Below are positions 41,716 through 51,017 of a DNA stretch of 51,973 bases, piece by piece (position 1 is the stretch's first letter; every line of letters starts with the position of its first letter). Origin of the DNA: JAFDWI01 sp964544305. GTDB lineage: Bacteria; Actinomycetota; Acidimicrobiia; Acidimicrobiales; Iamiaceae. The DNA is taken from assembly GCA_964544305.1 (NCBI GenBank), contig CAZJAZ010000015.1, positions 1 to 51,973 on the forward strand, read 5' to 3'. The translations under genes and the position numbers were made by a program. The notes under the pieces were generated by a model that saw only the letters and a list, made by a program, of their open reading frames with translations, was not told where the DNA came from and did no database searches.

Positions 41716-42870
41716 CTAATGGCGAAGGAAGCGGAAACAGGTCATACCGTCACGGCCATCTGATGTTGGCAACAATCGTCCGCCACACTCGCCAATGACT
41801 TCCCACGGATCATTCATCGGTTCAGGCACAAAATGCGGATGTGACGCCCGGAAGAAATCGTGCACAGCAACGGTCTCTCGTGTCGTCAAGGTGCACACGC
41901 TATAGACCAGCCGACCCCCGGGTCGCACCAGATCCGCAACTGATGCAAGCAAACGTTGTTGCAGCGCTCCAAGCCGATCAATCGAATCTGGCGTGATACG
42001 CCACCGTGCGTCGGCACGCCGGCGCAGCGATCCAAGTCCAGAACACGGTGCATCCACGAGAACGGAGTCAAATGAAGAAGGGCGGAATGGAGCCGCACAT
42101 CCATCAGATACGAGCACTCCAACGTGACTGTCTTGACCGACCATGTTGGCATTCGACGTTATCAATTTGGCCCGGTTATGCGAACGATCGCCAGCGACAA
42201 CAAACGCGCCCGATTCGGCCAACGCGGTGGCCTTCCCACCGGGTGCCGCGCACACGTCAAACAACCGCGAACCCGGCGTCGCCGCGACCGCATCAACGAC
42301 GCAGCGCGACGCGACATCTTGCACGTACCCGTCCTCACGACGTTGTGCAGGCGCCGGATTATTCATTGCTTGCAAGGAAGATATGGCGACATCTTCACCG
42401 AGATCATTGCTGAGGCGCTCCAGAATCCAGTCGGGATAACTCAGCCACGTCGCCGCATTGGGCCAACGATCTGAACCGACACCTGCATCGGGTGCAATCG
42501 GGTTCTCGCTCACCCGTCGAAGCACGGCGTTCACCAAGCCACGTGCCCGGCGGGGTGCCACGTCAACGGTTGTGGAAACCGCGGCGTGCGAGGGCGTATC
42601 CATATACGTCATCTGAAAAGCCCCAAGACGCAATGCACGCCGCACGGCTGGTTCGACATCGCCATTCACAAAGCGATCGATAAGGAAGTCACACGAACGC
42701 CGCATACGAGTCGAGCCATCAACGAGCGCTGTCACCAGCGCGCGGTCGCGCCGCTCAAGCTCACTGCGATCAAGTTCATGAGCGAGCACCAGGTTCGCGT
42801 AGGCGCCTTTCTCCTCGATGCGTGCGAGAACGGCGAGGGCAACCGCTCGTGGGTTTGCTTCCTTCGTCAC
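41716..42870 (-). CDS. rsmB: 16S rRNA (cytosine-967-C5)-methyltransferase
   Basis: 384 residues. The N-terminal NusB-like RNA-binding domain (AVLARIEEKGAYANLVLAHEL, RRALRLGAFQMTYMD) is followed by the SAM-dependent Fmu domain: VQDVASRCVVDAV, FDVCAAPGGKATALAE, the catalytic motif VDAPCSGLGSLRRRADARW (Cys), and a second conserved Cys in LVYSVCTLTTRET. Start ATG at 42870 overlaps the fmt stop (ATGA). Confidence 0.95.
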   Translation of the reverse strand: MTKEANPRAVALAVLARIEEKGAYANLVLAHELDRSELERRDRALVTALVDGSTRMRRSCDFLIDRFVNGDVEPAVRRALRLGAFQMTYMDTPSHAAVSTTVDVAPRRARGLVNAVLRRVSENPIAPDAGVGSDRWPNAATWLSYPDWILERLSNDLGEDVAISSLQAMNNPAPAQRREDGYVQDVASRCVVDAVAATPGSRLFDVCAAPGGKATALAESGAFVVAGDRSHNRAKLITSNANMVGQDSHVGVLVSDGCAAPFRPSSFDSVLVDAPCSGLGSLRRRADARWRITPDSIDRLGALQQRLLASVADLVRPGGRLVYSVCTLTTRETVAVHDFFRASHPHFVPEPMNDPWEVIGECGGRLLPTSDGRDGMTCFRFLRH

Positions 42871-43766
42871 GAATCCAGCCGGTCACCAGGTTCAAGGCGT
42901 GCACCGCGCGCCCATGCCTCCACGGACATTGCAGGCTTTCCTTCGGGCTGTACCGAAAGGAGGCGAAGCGTGCCATCTTTAGTCGCCACATTCCACCCCG
43001 CGTTGTGAGCAACAAGGTCACCGGGGTTGCCGGTCGCCTCGCCACAATCAGCGACCGCATGGACTTTGAGTCGTTTCCCACGAAATGTGGTCCAGGCGTT
43101 TCCGACTGCAACCGTCCGCTTCACTTGCGCGCAGTTTTGAGAGAAGTCAAGGCGTCGATCGGCTTGGGTCATTTTCGCCGCATACGTTGGCGTTCCCTGC
43201 TGGTGTTGGGGCTTGCCAAAGTCGTCGCGCAAACCTGCAAGCAATAACGCAATCCCCGCATTGACCAACTCGCGACGTAATTCGTCAACCGTTGTGTCAC
43301 TGCCAATCGCAACAGTCGCACTCGAGTAGACATCGCCCTCGTCAAGTGCTTGCGCCACATCCATGATGCACACCCCCGTCTCGGCATCACCCGCCAGAAT
43401 CGCACGCTCGACAGGCGCCGCGCCACGCCAACGCGGCAATAACGAGAAGTGCATGTTGATCATCGGGACAACAGCAAGTAGCTCGGCGGAGATGATCCGC
43501 CCGTACGCCACCACGATTCCGAGGTCCGCTTTTGCATCGAATACATCCGCAACGTCGTGTGAGACGTGGATCCCAAGTGATTGTGCCGCGACTTTTACCG
43601 GTGAAGGCTCAAGGTCGCCTCGACGCGACCGGCGAGCATCGGCGCGTGTGACCACAAGCACAACGTCGTGACCCGCTTCAACCAATGCTTTTAACGGTGG
43701 AACCGCAATGTCTGGGGTGCCCAAATAGACCAGTCGTTGAGGCGATCGAGGCAGAGGAAGCGTCAC
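42867..43766 (-). CDS. fmt: methionyl-tRNA formyltransferase
   Basis: 299 residues. Formylates initiator Met-tRNA. Formyltransferase fold with LVYLGTPDIAVPPLKALVEAG, NMHFSLLPRWRGAAPVERAILAGD (catalytic Asn/His region), MDVAQALDEGDVY and the C-terminal OB-type domain (NAWTTFRGKRLKVH). It starts 16 nt after def and is coupled to rsmB, the usual def-fmt-rsmB cluster. Confidence 0.96.
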   Translation of the reverse strand: MTLPLPRSPQRLVYLGTPDIAVPPLKALVEAGHDVVLVVTRADARRSRRGDLEPSPVKVAAQSLGIHVSHDVADVFDAKADLGIVVAYGRIISAELLAVVPMINMHFSLLPRWRGAAPVERAILAGDAETGVCIMDVAQALDEGDVYSSATVAIGSDTTVDELRRELVNAGIALLLAGLRDDFGKPQHQQGTPTYAAKMTQADRRLDFSQNCAQVKRTVAVGNAWTTFRGKRLKVHAVADCGEATGNPGDLVAHNAGWNVATKDGTLRLLSVQPEGKPAMSVEAWARGARLEPGDRLDS

Positions 43767-43782
43767 GGTTGGGAAGTCTCGA

Positions 43783-44313
43783 TCAAGGCAGGCGCAAGCC
43801 GCCGGACCCGGTTGGCTCGGCAGGTGCGGCGAGGTTCATTTCACGCAATGCCTTTTTGGCTGCTTTGCGCTGGTCGGCATCAAGTAGCTCGATGAATAAT
43901 GTGCCATCGAGGTGATCCATTTCGTGTTGTAACGCCCGACCTTCAAGCTCGTCTGCTTCAATCGAAATCTCGTTCCCATCCAAGTCCCATCCCACAAGAT
44001 GCACCGCATTCGGTCGAGCCAATTCAAATGACAACCCAGGAATTGACAAGCATCCTTCTTCGTACACCCACTCACCGTCGGTTTCAACGATACGAGGGTT
44101 CACAACGGTGACCGGCCCATATCCAATGTCGTACACAAAAAGCCGCTTGGCAATCCCGATCTGATTTGCGGCCAATCCAACACCCGGCTCGTCATACATC
44201 GTTTCGAGCATGTCGTCGGCCAGTTTGACGATGTGTCCATCAATATCGGTGATCTCGTCGGTCCGCGTTTTGAGCACCGGATCCCCGATTTTGCGAATCG
44301 CATAAGTGGCCAT
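43783..44313 (-). CDS. def: peptide deformylase
   Basis: 176 residues. Metalloenzyme that removes the formyl group from nascent proteins. The three signature motifs are present: GVGLAANQIG, EGCLSIPG (metal Cys) and QHEMDHLDG (metal His pair and catalytic Glu). First gene of def-fmt-rsmB-ribD-ribE-ribBA. It is divergent from the rsmC-like gene, with 70 nt between starts. Confidence 0.97.
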   Translation of the reverse strand: MATYAIRKIGDPVLKTRTDEITDIDGHIVKLADDMLETMYDEPGVGLAANQIGIAKRLFVYDIGYGPVTVVNPRIVETDGEWVYEEGCLSIPGLSFELARPNAVHLVGWDLDGNEISIEADELEGRALQHEMDHLDGTLFIELLDADQRKAAKKALREMNLAAPAEPTGSGGLRLP

Positions 44314-44383
44314 TTCTTCATGCTATCCACGCGCTTCATTTCGGACCCCTCCCACGAAGCCAATATCCGACAGAATAGACACC

Positions 44384-45013
44384 GTGGCGCATTACTTCAC
44401 GAACGACCCAGACATGCCGTCGCGGCCTGGCTCGGTGCGCCTCGACCTTGACGGTGGCTCCATTGCATTGGCCACAGATCGGGCAATGTTCTCGCCAAAC
44501 GCGCTCGATGCCGGAACACGGATTCTGCTTGATCACGTGCCGCGTCCCCCACAAGGCGACCTGCAGCTCGCAGACATCGGATGTGGTTATGGTCCGATAG
44601 CCATTGCGCTCGCGCTCCGCTCCCCCCAAGCAACAATCTGGGCCGTCGACGTCAACGAGCGGGCCCTCGCATGCTGCGCACACAATGCCAAGCTCGCCGG
44701 TGTGGAAGACCGTGTGCACGCAGTTCTGCCACAGGATTTCCCAGACAACATCACGCTTGACGGGCTCTGGTCCAATCCTCCAATTCGTATTGGAAAGCAG
44801 GCCCTTTATGAACTGCTTTCCCGATGGCTCGACACGTTGCACCCAGCGTCGTTCGCCCATCTTGTGGTGCACAAGAACCTCGGTTCTGATTCGCTCGCCA
44901 AATGGCTCACAACTCGAGGACAGAACGTGACTCGATTGACCTCGGTTGATGGCTATCGCATTTTGCAAGTGAACGGGCGCGACGAAATGCCCAGAGAAAG
45001 CACCACGCCATGA
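44384..45013 (+). CDS. RsmC-like class I SAM-dependent methyltransferase
   Basis: 209 residues from GTG at 44384. HYFTNDPDMPSRPG start, then RAMFSPNALDAGTRILLDHV, SAM motif I LADIGCGYGPIAIALAL, AVDVNERALACCAHNAKL, and the NPPIR motif of N2-guanine methyltransferases (SNPPIRIGKQALYELL). It is the single-domain form seen in Actinobacteria (half the length of E. coli RsmC). The likely target is 16S rRNA G1207; unproven. A -10-like CAGAAT 7 nt upstream suggests leaderless transcription. Cotranslated with the SpoU-family gene (ATGA). Confidence 0.85.
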   Translation: MAHYFTNDPDMPSRPGSVRLDLDGGSIALATDRAMFSPNALDAGTRILLDHVPRPPQGDLQLADIGCGYGPIAIALALRSPQATIWAVDVNERALACCAHNAKLAGVEDRVHAVLPQDFPDNITLDGLWSNPPIRIGKQALYELLSRWLDTLHPASFAHLVVHKNLGSDSLAKWLTTRGQNVTRLTSVDGYRILQVNGRDEMPRESTTP

Positions 45014-45537
45014 AGCAGTTCGGCTCAACTGACCTCAAGCGGCTCCATCGCACATGGCGCAAGTTTGCAAGTAGCAACGTCGCTGTCATTCTCGACGGCG
45101 TCGCCCAACCGTTCAATGTGGGTGCCATTGTGCGCACTGCCGCCGCCTACCGCATCAGCGACCTTTGGTTGGTCGGCCAAACTCCGGGCCCGGACAACGC
45201 CAAAGTCGCTCGCACCGCTCTTGGTTCAGAACGTTTCATTGCGGTGCACCGAAGTGACGACACCACGTCGGCGCTCAGCGAAGCACGTGCCAAGGGCTAC
45301 CACATTGTTGGACTCGAACTCGCTGATGGGGCCGTGCCCATCCACGAACTTGGAGATATTGCCCACATCGCACTCGTGATCGGGCACGAGGATCGGGGTC
45401 TTCGACCCGAGGTTCTCGACGCATGCGACATGGTCACGTTCCTGCCACAGCTTGGCAAAATCGGCTCCCTCAATGTCGCAACCGCCACCTCGATTGCGCT
45501 CTATGAGCTCCGCCGTCGAGAGTGGGTGAATAAGTAA
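45010..45537 (+). CDS. TrmH/SpoU-family tRNA/rRNA methyltransferase
   Basis: 175 residues, SPOUT catalytic domain with little else. Motif 1 AQPFNVGAIVRTAAAYRI, motif 2 IALVIGHEDRGLRPEV and motif 3 LGKIGSLNVATATSIALYELRR are complete, with the Arg in NVGAIVRTA typical for 2'-O-methylation. Short length resembles TrmH (Gm18) or similar small enzymes. Overlaps the rsmC-like gene by 4 nt. Confidence 0.88.
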   Translation: MKQFGSTDLKRLHRTWRKFASSNVAVILDGVAQPFNVGAIVRTAAAYRISDLWLVGQTPGPDNAKVARTALGSERFIAVHRSDDTTSALSEARAKGYHIVGLELADGAVPIHELGDIAHIALVIGHEDRGLRPEVLDACDMVTFLPQLGKIGSLNVATATSIALYELRRREWVNK

Positions 45538-45540
45538 ACG

Positions 45541-46293
45541 ATGTGTGTTTCCCCCTTTCTTGCGGAAGAAATGATGGACCACATCCTCGCAATTGGTGAT
45601 CTCAGCGCAAACGGCGGACGCTTTGCCGATCTCATTACCCAAACCACCGCGGGAGCACAATGGTGCCATCCCGATGTGGCATCCCGAGTGCAGGTCGTTC
45701 AAAGCTATTTCGACAATATCGTCAAGCCCGTGACGGTGGTCGCACATGGCACCGGGGCGTACCTTGCGCTTCATCACGCGCGAAGCGCACCGAAGCGCAT
45801 CAAGCATCTCATTGTGCTTGACGGGCCAAGCGCACTGGGCAACGTGCACCATGACCCGATCGGTGCCGCTTCACGCATTGATGCTGGTGTTGAACGGGTA
45901 CGCACGCTCTATGCCGACCGTACCGTCGCGACCGCAGCATTGATTGACGCAGGTTGGCTTCCTGCCACCGGCATGACACGAGCTTTTCGCAAAATAATGG
46001 AAAGCGAAATCGTTGGAAGTGGCTTTGGGTGGCGCTCGTCACTCAGCGAAGCAACCGTAACCCAAGCGCTTTTTGAACTCGCCCAGTTCAGGCCTCGTTG
46101 GACAACCACCGTTCCCACCACGATATTTCGCTCCGCTCACGGTCACCGACTCACCGATCCGCCAATTGCGCTGGCACTCGAACCTGTCAACGCCATCACC
46201 TTAGATTGCACCCATGATGGCCTGCTATGGGACGAAGGCGCAGTCAGGCAAATAGCGAGCGTCATTGATGACTCGGTCACCTCAAACCCGTAG
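45541..46293 (+). CDS. alpha/beta-hydrolase-like protein with altered nucleophile
   Basis: Up to 250 residues; a better-supported start may be ATG at 45571/45574 (after GGAAG). It has the alpha/beta-hydrolase pattern: VTVVAHGTGAYLALHHA around the nucleophile elbow, KHLIVLDGPSALG, and near the end DCTHDGLLWDEGAV supplying a His. The nucleophile position of the usual G-H-S-x-G is Thr (HGTGA), so classic serine hydrolase activity is doubtful. It is 3 nt after the SpoU gene and convergent with priA, overlapping its end by 12 nt. Confidence 0.6.
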   Translation: MCVSPFLAEEMMDHILAIGDLSANGGRFADLITQTTAGAQWCHPDVASRVQVVQSYFDNIVKPVTVVAHGTGAYLALHHARSAPKRIKHLIVLDGPSALGNVHHDPIGAASRIDAGVERVRTLYADRTVATAALIDAGWLPATGMTRAFRKIMESEIVGSGFGWRSSLSEATVTQALFELAQFRPRWTTTVPTTIFRSAHGHRLTDPPIALALEPVNAITLDCTHDGLLWDEGAVRQIASVIDDSVTSNP

Positions 46294-48099
46294 CGGGTCA
46301 ACTTCAATCCGCACACGCTCACTTGGGCGCTCAATAAGTGCCAAAGCATCAGCAAGCACTGCATGGTTTGCTGCACGCACCAGATACGAACCGCTCCCCC
46401 CGTCAAGCACCTCAACAATCGATGTATCCACGTGTTCAACAAACATGGGAGCACCCGGGCCACTAATCTGGGCAAGTGCAGTGAACGGCGGGAATTGCAG
46501 CACGGAACGCACTCCCCGCTCGTATTCCACCAAGATTGATGGGTCGGCACGTACCGCACTCACGAGAACGGGATGATCAACCAGGCGCGTTTGGACAACC
46601 ACCCGCCCATTTCTAGAAGAACCACCAACGAGTCGGGCCGCACGCACGAGAAGGGTCATGGCTTGCTCTGCCGCCCGAAATCTCGGTGCGGTAAGTTCCG
46701 CATCAAAATCTAAGAAAGCAACCGTTGCAGCTTGGCCCACACGATGCAACACCGCTTCGGTCCCAATAACCACGCGAGTTGATTTGTCGTCACCTTGAGA
46801 CGTGTCGTTGATTTCTGCCACGGGTTCACCAACGAGTGCTTCAAGTTCTTCACGCGCACGCGACACGCCAATGCGAAGGTTCTTCAATATCCCTGAGCCA
46901 CACTCCGCGCACACTCGAGGTCTCTGCGTTCCACAACGCCCGCACACCAAGTCATCATCTCCAGGCGCGTGAACACCGGCACCACACACCTCGCAACGCG
47001 TCAAGGCGTTACATTTTCGACAGGCAAGTAACCGGACTCGTCCCGTCCGATTCAGTACAACAACCACGCGCCCTTTCGGTGACAACGCGGCACGCAACCG
47101 GTCCGACAACACGCTGGACGCAGTCGCCGGGTCTTCATCAGTGCGATCGATCAGCACAACATGTGGCCATCCGGCACGTTCAACTTCACGTGGCACCAAC
47201 ACCAACTTTGACGTTGCAAGCACATCCAGACTTGGACTCGCCGCCAGCGACACAAACGTGGCGTTGGCACAAGTGGCACGTTCTGCAAGGACATCACGCG
47301 CATGCCACGTTGGCATACGTGTGGACTGCAGTGCCTCGTCATATTCGTCGACCAATATTGCCAAGCACAGGTCAGGAGCAGGCGCCCACACCGCACTGCG
47401 CGTTCCCACCACAACACAGCCACCTGATGCCGCTCGTGCCCAAGTGAACGCCCGACGTGTTGGACTGTCTCCGTCGCTGACGTCAACGACGCCAAATCCC
47501 GACCGCGCCAAACGTGGTACGAGGCGTTGGACGTGTCGTTGTGTCGGACACACAACCAACGCGCTGCCCTGGCCACAACGATCGAACGACGTTTCAAGCA
47601 GTCCGACGACATAGGGCATGCGGTCAAGGGCTGGGGGAAGGCGCACAACGGCGTTGCCTGAGGCAATGGCCGCGCTCACCGTGTCGGCAACGTTGCGTGC
47701 AACCTCGTGCCGCCGAGTGTCCGATACGAGACGCTTGGGGATCGAACGCACGATTGCAGGGGGCGACGCTATCCGAAGCAGTGGTGCTGGGTGACCGCTA
47801 TAGCGGTGCGCGGCCCAACGTGCGAGGTCAATGATGTCCTTGTGTGGACCATGGCCACGCACCCCAAGAACTCGTTGCAGTTCAACCCCCGGCGGCGTGT
47901 CAGCCCCGACTTCGGTAATCCACCCAGAAACGCGGCGACCACCAAGTCGAACCCGGACCTGTGTGCCAATAGCCAAAGCCTCGGGAAAACCAAGAACGTC
48001 GATTACCTGATCGTCGCCGACGAGATAATCGAACGTCTTGTGAATTCCGGTGACATCAACAAGGACGCGTACGACCCGAGTTCGGGTCGCCGCGCTCAT
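46282..48099 (-). CDS. priA: PriA-like primosomal protein N' lacking helicase motifs
   Basis: 605 residues. N-terminal 3'BD-like domain (VLVDVTGIHKTFDYLV), zinc-binding cysteine cluster CRKCNALTRCEVCG and CGRCGTQRPRVCAECGSG, and a C-terminal PriA domain. Where PriA has Walker A (GxTGSGKT) it reads SGNAVVRLPPALDRM, and the DEEH box is VDEYDEAL, so ATPase/helicase activity is presumably lost. This is known for actinobacterial PriA homologues. It may retain a structural role in replication restart. Starts 7 nt after the metK stop. Confidence 0.85.
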   Translation of the reverse strand: MSAATRTRVVRVLVDVTGIHKTFDYLVGDDQVIDVLGFPEALAIGTQVRVRLGGRRVSGWITEVGADTPPGVELQRVLGVRGHGPHKDIIDLARWAAHRYSGHPAPLLRIASPPAIVRSIPKRLVSDTRRHEVARNVADTVSAAIASGNAVVRLPPALDRMPYVVGLLETSFDRCGQGSALVVCPTQRHVQRLVPRLARSGFGVVDVSDGDSPTRRAFTWARAASGGCVVVGTRSAVWAPAPDLCLAILVDEYDEALQSTRMPTWHARDVLAERATCANATFVSLAASPSLDVLATSKLVLVPREVERAGWPHVVLIDRTDEDPATASSVLSDRLRAALSPKGRVVVVLNRTGRVRLLACRKCNALTRCEVCGAGVHAPGDDDLVCGRCGTQRPRVCAECGSGILKNLRIGVSRAREELEALVGEPVAEINDTSQGDDKSTRVVIGTEAVLHRVGQAATVAFLDFDAELTAPRFRAAEQAMTLLVRAARLVGGSSRNGRVVVQTRLVDHPVLVSAVRADPSILVEYERGVRSVLQFPPFTALAQISGPGAPMFVEHVDTSIVEVLDGGSGSYLVRAANHAVLADALALIERPSERVRIEVDPLRV

Positions 48100-48106
48100 C
48101 GACGTC

Positions 48107-49300
48107 TCAAAGACCCAGCGCCGACTTCACGTCGCTGGCACGGTCGGTGTTCTCCCAAGTGAACTCGGGCTCTTCACGACCAAAGTGTCCATAGGCTGCG
48201 GTCTTTGAGAAGATCGGGCGGCGCAAGTCAAGATCACGCAGAATGGCGGCAGGGCGAAGGTCGAAAATGTCACGCACCGCTTGGGTGATCTTGGCCGGGT
48301 CAACATGCTCAGTACCAAAGGTTTCCACGAGCAATGACACGGGGGCTGCAACTCCAATCGCATAGGCAACTTGGACTTCTGCACGATCCGCGGCGCCCGC
48401 AGCAACGAGGTTCTTTGCGACCCAACGTGCCGCGTAAGCAGCAGAACGGTCTACTTTGGACGGGTCTTTTCCAGAGAACGCACCGCCGCCGTGACGAGCC
48501 GTGCCCCCGTAGGTGTCAACAATGATCTTGCGGCCGGTCAAACCACAGTCTGCGTGTGGGCCACCAAGTTCAAAAGCGCCGGTCGGGTTCACAAGTACGC
48601 GAAAATCATCATCCGCGAACTGTTCGGGAACAAGCGGACGAATGACGTGCTCAATGAGATCTGGTTTGATCACGCTTTCGGCATCGATGCCCGGTGCATG
48701 TTGTGTTGAGATCAATACCGTCTTGAGTTCAACCGGTTTGCCATCTTCATAGTCAAACGTGACCTGCGTCTTGCCATCGGGGCGCAGGTAGGGAAGCAGA
48801 CCAGACTTGCGAACTTCTGCAAGGCGCTCTGCTAAACGGTGAGCCCACCAAATTGGCATCGGCATGAGCGTTGACGTCTCGGTCGTGGCATACCCAAACA
48901 TCATTCCTTGGTCGCCAGCACCCTGCGAGTTCAATACATCTTCGCCAGATGCTCCCGTCCGGGTCTCATATGCCGTGTCCACTCCTTGGGCGATGTCTGG
49001 TGACTGCGGGTCAATTGATGTGATCACGCCACAGGTGTTGCCGTCGTAGCCGACTGACTCACGGTCATAACCAATGGCCTTGATCGTGTCACGCACTACC
49101 TGGGGTATTTCGACATACGCACTCGTTGTGATTTCACCAGCGACGAGGGCAAGGCCCGTGGTAACCAACGTCTCACATGCCACGCGTGCCATTGGGTCTT
49201 GCGCCAGAATCGCATCAAGGATCGAGTCCGAAATCTGGTCTGCGACCTTATCGGGGTGACCTTCGGTCACCGATTCTGAGGTAAAGGTCCAACGGGTCAC
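48107..49300 (-). CDS. metK: S-adenosylmethionine synthetase
   Basis: 397 residues. Makes SAM from methionine and ATP. FTSESVTEGHPDKVADQISD (ATP/metal), GAGDQGMMFGYA, the P-loop GGGAFSGKDPSKVDRSAAYAARW, and GRKIIVDTYGG are all present. The GTG at 49300 is preceded by an excellent AAGGAG; the ATG 24 nt upstream lacks one. No SAM riboswitch is visible in the 33-nt gap from coaBC. Confidence 0.97.
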   Translation of the reverse strand: MTRWTFTSESVTEGHPDKVADQISDSILDAILAQDPMARVACETLVTTGLALVAGEITTSAYVEIPQVVRDTIKAIGYDRESVGYDGNTCGVITSIDPQSPDIAQGVDTAYETRTGASGEDVLNSQGAGDQGMMFGYATTETSTLMPMPIWWAHRLAERLAEVRKSGLLPYLRPDGKTQVTFDYEDGKPVELKTVLISTQHAPGIDAESVIKPDLIEHVIRPLVPEQFADDDFRVLVNPTGAFELGGPHADCGLTGRKIIVDTYGGTARHGGGAFSGKDPSKVDRSAAYAARWVAKNLVAAGAADRAEVQVAYAIGVAAPVSLLVETFGTEHVDPAKITQAVRDIFDLRPAAILRDLDLRRPIFSKTAAYGHFGREEPEFTWENTDRASDVKSALGL

Positions 49301-49333
49301 AGCATCTCCTTGGGGAATGAACAATGAAGTCGA

Positions 49334-50575
49334 TCAGCGATTGGTCGCGGCGTTACTTGGCGACGTAAGACGATACCGGATCACCGCATCCCACACGGCA
49401 GCGGCTACATCTTGTTTATTGGCCAATGGCACGTCATGGCGCTCGCCTGTTGCGTCAAGGATCGCCACCGCGTTGGTGTCGTGCGAAAAACCTACATTGG
49501 CCTCCGACACATCATTGGCCACAATAACGTCAAGGCCTTTGCGTTTGAGTTTGTCAAGTGCATGCCCAATGACATCGCTCGTTTCCGCACAAAAACCCAC
49601 TACCGTCTGACCAGGAACGCGTCGCCCGGCCACTTCCGCCAAAATGTCAACGGTCGGCTCGAGTTCAACAGTGGGTACGCCGTCAGTCTTTTTGATCTTG
49701 TCGGTCGCCACGCGAACCGGACGAAAATCCGCCACGGCCGCGGCCATCACCACAACATCCGCATCATTTGCGAACTCGCACACGGCCCGATGCATCTCAT
49801 CTGCTGTGTCGACTCGCACGACATGACATCCATTTGGGTCATCCAGTGGCGACGCTGTCACGAGATGGACCTTTGCGCCACGGGCAACCGCATTCGCTGC
49901 TAAGGCATGGCCCTGTTTACCGCTCGAACGGTTGCCGAGATACCGCACCGGGTCAACCGGTTCGCGTGTGCCCCCCGCGGTGATGAGCACCGTCAATTCT
50001 GCCAGGTCCGCATTCTGGATCTGGTCGTTGTTCGATTGCGCAAAATGTTTCGTAACCGCCGCGACGATGCGTTCTGGTGCGGCGAGTCGTCCAGCGCCAA
50101 CGTCACCGCCAGCCAACAAGCCCACGTCTGGTTCAACAATGAGCACACCACGTCTTTTTAGGGTGGCAACGTTTTCTTGCACCGCCGCGTGCTCCCACAT
50201 TTCGGTATGCATCGCAGGGCACATCATGACTGGAGCACGAGTCGCAAGCAACGTGGCCCCGAGGAGATCCCGGGCTGCTCCGGTTGCTGCGACGCTGATG
50301 ACATTGGCTGTCGCTGGCACAATCAGGACGAGATCGGCAGACTGACCGAGCCTGGTATGTGGCGAAACTTCACGCCCGTCGTAGAGATCAATCGAAGCGG
50401 GTTCTGAAGCGAGCGCCGAAAACGTTGCAGCGCCAACAAATCGAAGCGCGTTTGAAGTCAGAATTGGCGAGACGTGCGCACCGGCTTCTACCAGGCGCCG
50501 ACACACGTCGACGGCCTTAAACGCGGCAACACCGCCGGAAACCCCAAGGACAATATGCTTTCCTTGCAGGCTCAC
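49334..50575 (-). CDS. coaBC: bifunctional phosphopantothenoylcysteine decarboxylase / phosphopantothenate--cysteine ligase
   Basis: 413 residues, coenzyme A synthesis. N-terminal flavin decarboxylase CoaC (VLGVSGGVAAFKAVDVCRRL, LIVPATANVISVAATGAARDLL, and PAMHTEMW in place of the usual PxMNxxMW). C-terminal ligase CoaB (LITAGGTREPVDPVRYLGNRSSGKQG, then VVMAAAVADFRP, KIKKTDG). Read after rpoZ with a 28-nt gap. Confidence 0.95.
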   Translation of the reverse strand: MSLQGKHIVLGVSGGVAAFKAVDVCRRLVEAGAHVSPILTSNALRFVGAATFSALASEPASIDLYDGREVSPHTRLGQSADLVLIVPATANVISVAATGAARDLLGATLLATRAPVMMCPAMHTEMWEHAAVQENVATLKRRGVLIVEPDVGLLAGGDVGAGRLAAPERIVAAVTKHFAQSNNDQIQNADLAELTVLITAGGTREPVDPVRYLGNRSSGKQGHALAANAVARGAKVHLVTASPLDDPNGCHVVRVDTADEMHRAVCEFANDADVVVMAAAVADFRPVRVATDKIKKTDGVPTVELEPTVDILAEVAGRRVPGQTVVGFCAETSDVIGHALDKLKRKGLDVIVANDVSEANVGFSHDTNAVAILDATGERHDVPLANKQDVAAAVWDAVIRYRLTSPSNAATNR

Positions 50576-50603
50576 TGCATCGCTCAGTTAGTGAGCTGAC
50601 CGC

Positions 50604-50942
50604 TTAGCTGTCGGCCGCGTCGCCGTTGGCTTGGGCTTCGAGGGCCGCAGCTTCAGCGTCAGCTTGTGCTTGCGCTTCTGCTTCAGCCGCAACTTCTTCT
50701 GCCGTCATCCACTCGACTTTGTCAAGAGCAATTTCTTCAAACGCAATCGTCAACGGCTTCCGTGCCTGCGACGTTACCTGCGGTGGAACCAAGCCCTTCT
50801 TGGCCGTTCCAAGCTCCCCGAAATAGCTGTTGATCTCACGGGCACGCATTGATCCAAAGGTGACAAGACGAAACTTCGAGTCAGCTCGACCAAGCAACTC
50901 TTCGATTGGCGGGTTCATCATCGTGTCGTGCTGCCAGGCCAT
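50604..50942 (-). CDS. rpoZ: DNA-directed RNA polymerase omega subunit
   Basis: 112 residues. MNPPIEELLGRADSKFRLVTFGSMRAREINSYFGEL is the omega fold start, followed by PLTIAFEEIALDKVEW and an acidic/Ala tail (AEAEAQAQADAEAAALEAQA). The ATG at 50942 has AAGGTG 7 nt upstream, better than the ATGs seven and eight codons later. Omega helps assemble RNA polymerase. Located between gmk and coaBC as in mycobacteria. Confidence 0.93.
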   Translation of the reverse strand: MAWQHDTMMNPPIEELLGRADSKFRLVTFGSMRAREINSYFGELGTAKKGLVPPQVTSQARKPLTIAFEEIALDKVEWMTAEEVAAEAEAQAQADAEAAALEAQANGDAADS

Positions 50943-51017
50943 GGTGGTTCACCTTTGTCGCGGTGCGTAAGAATTCGAACGACCAATGCTATCAGGGTGA
51001 GCCTTGAGAACCCGGAT

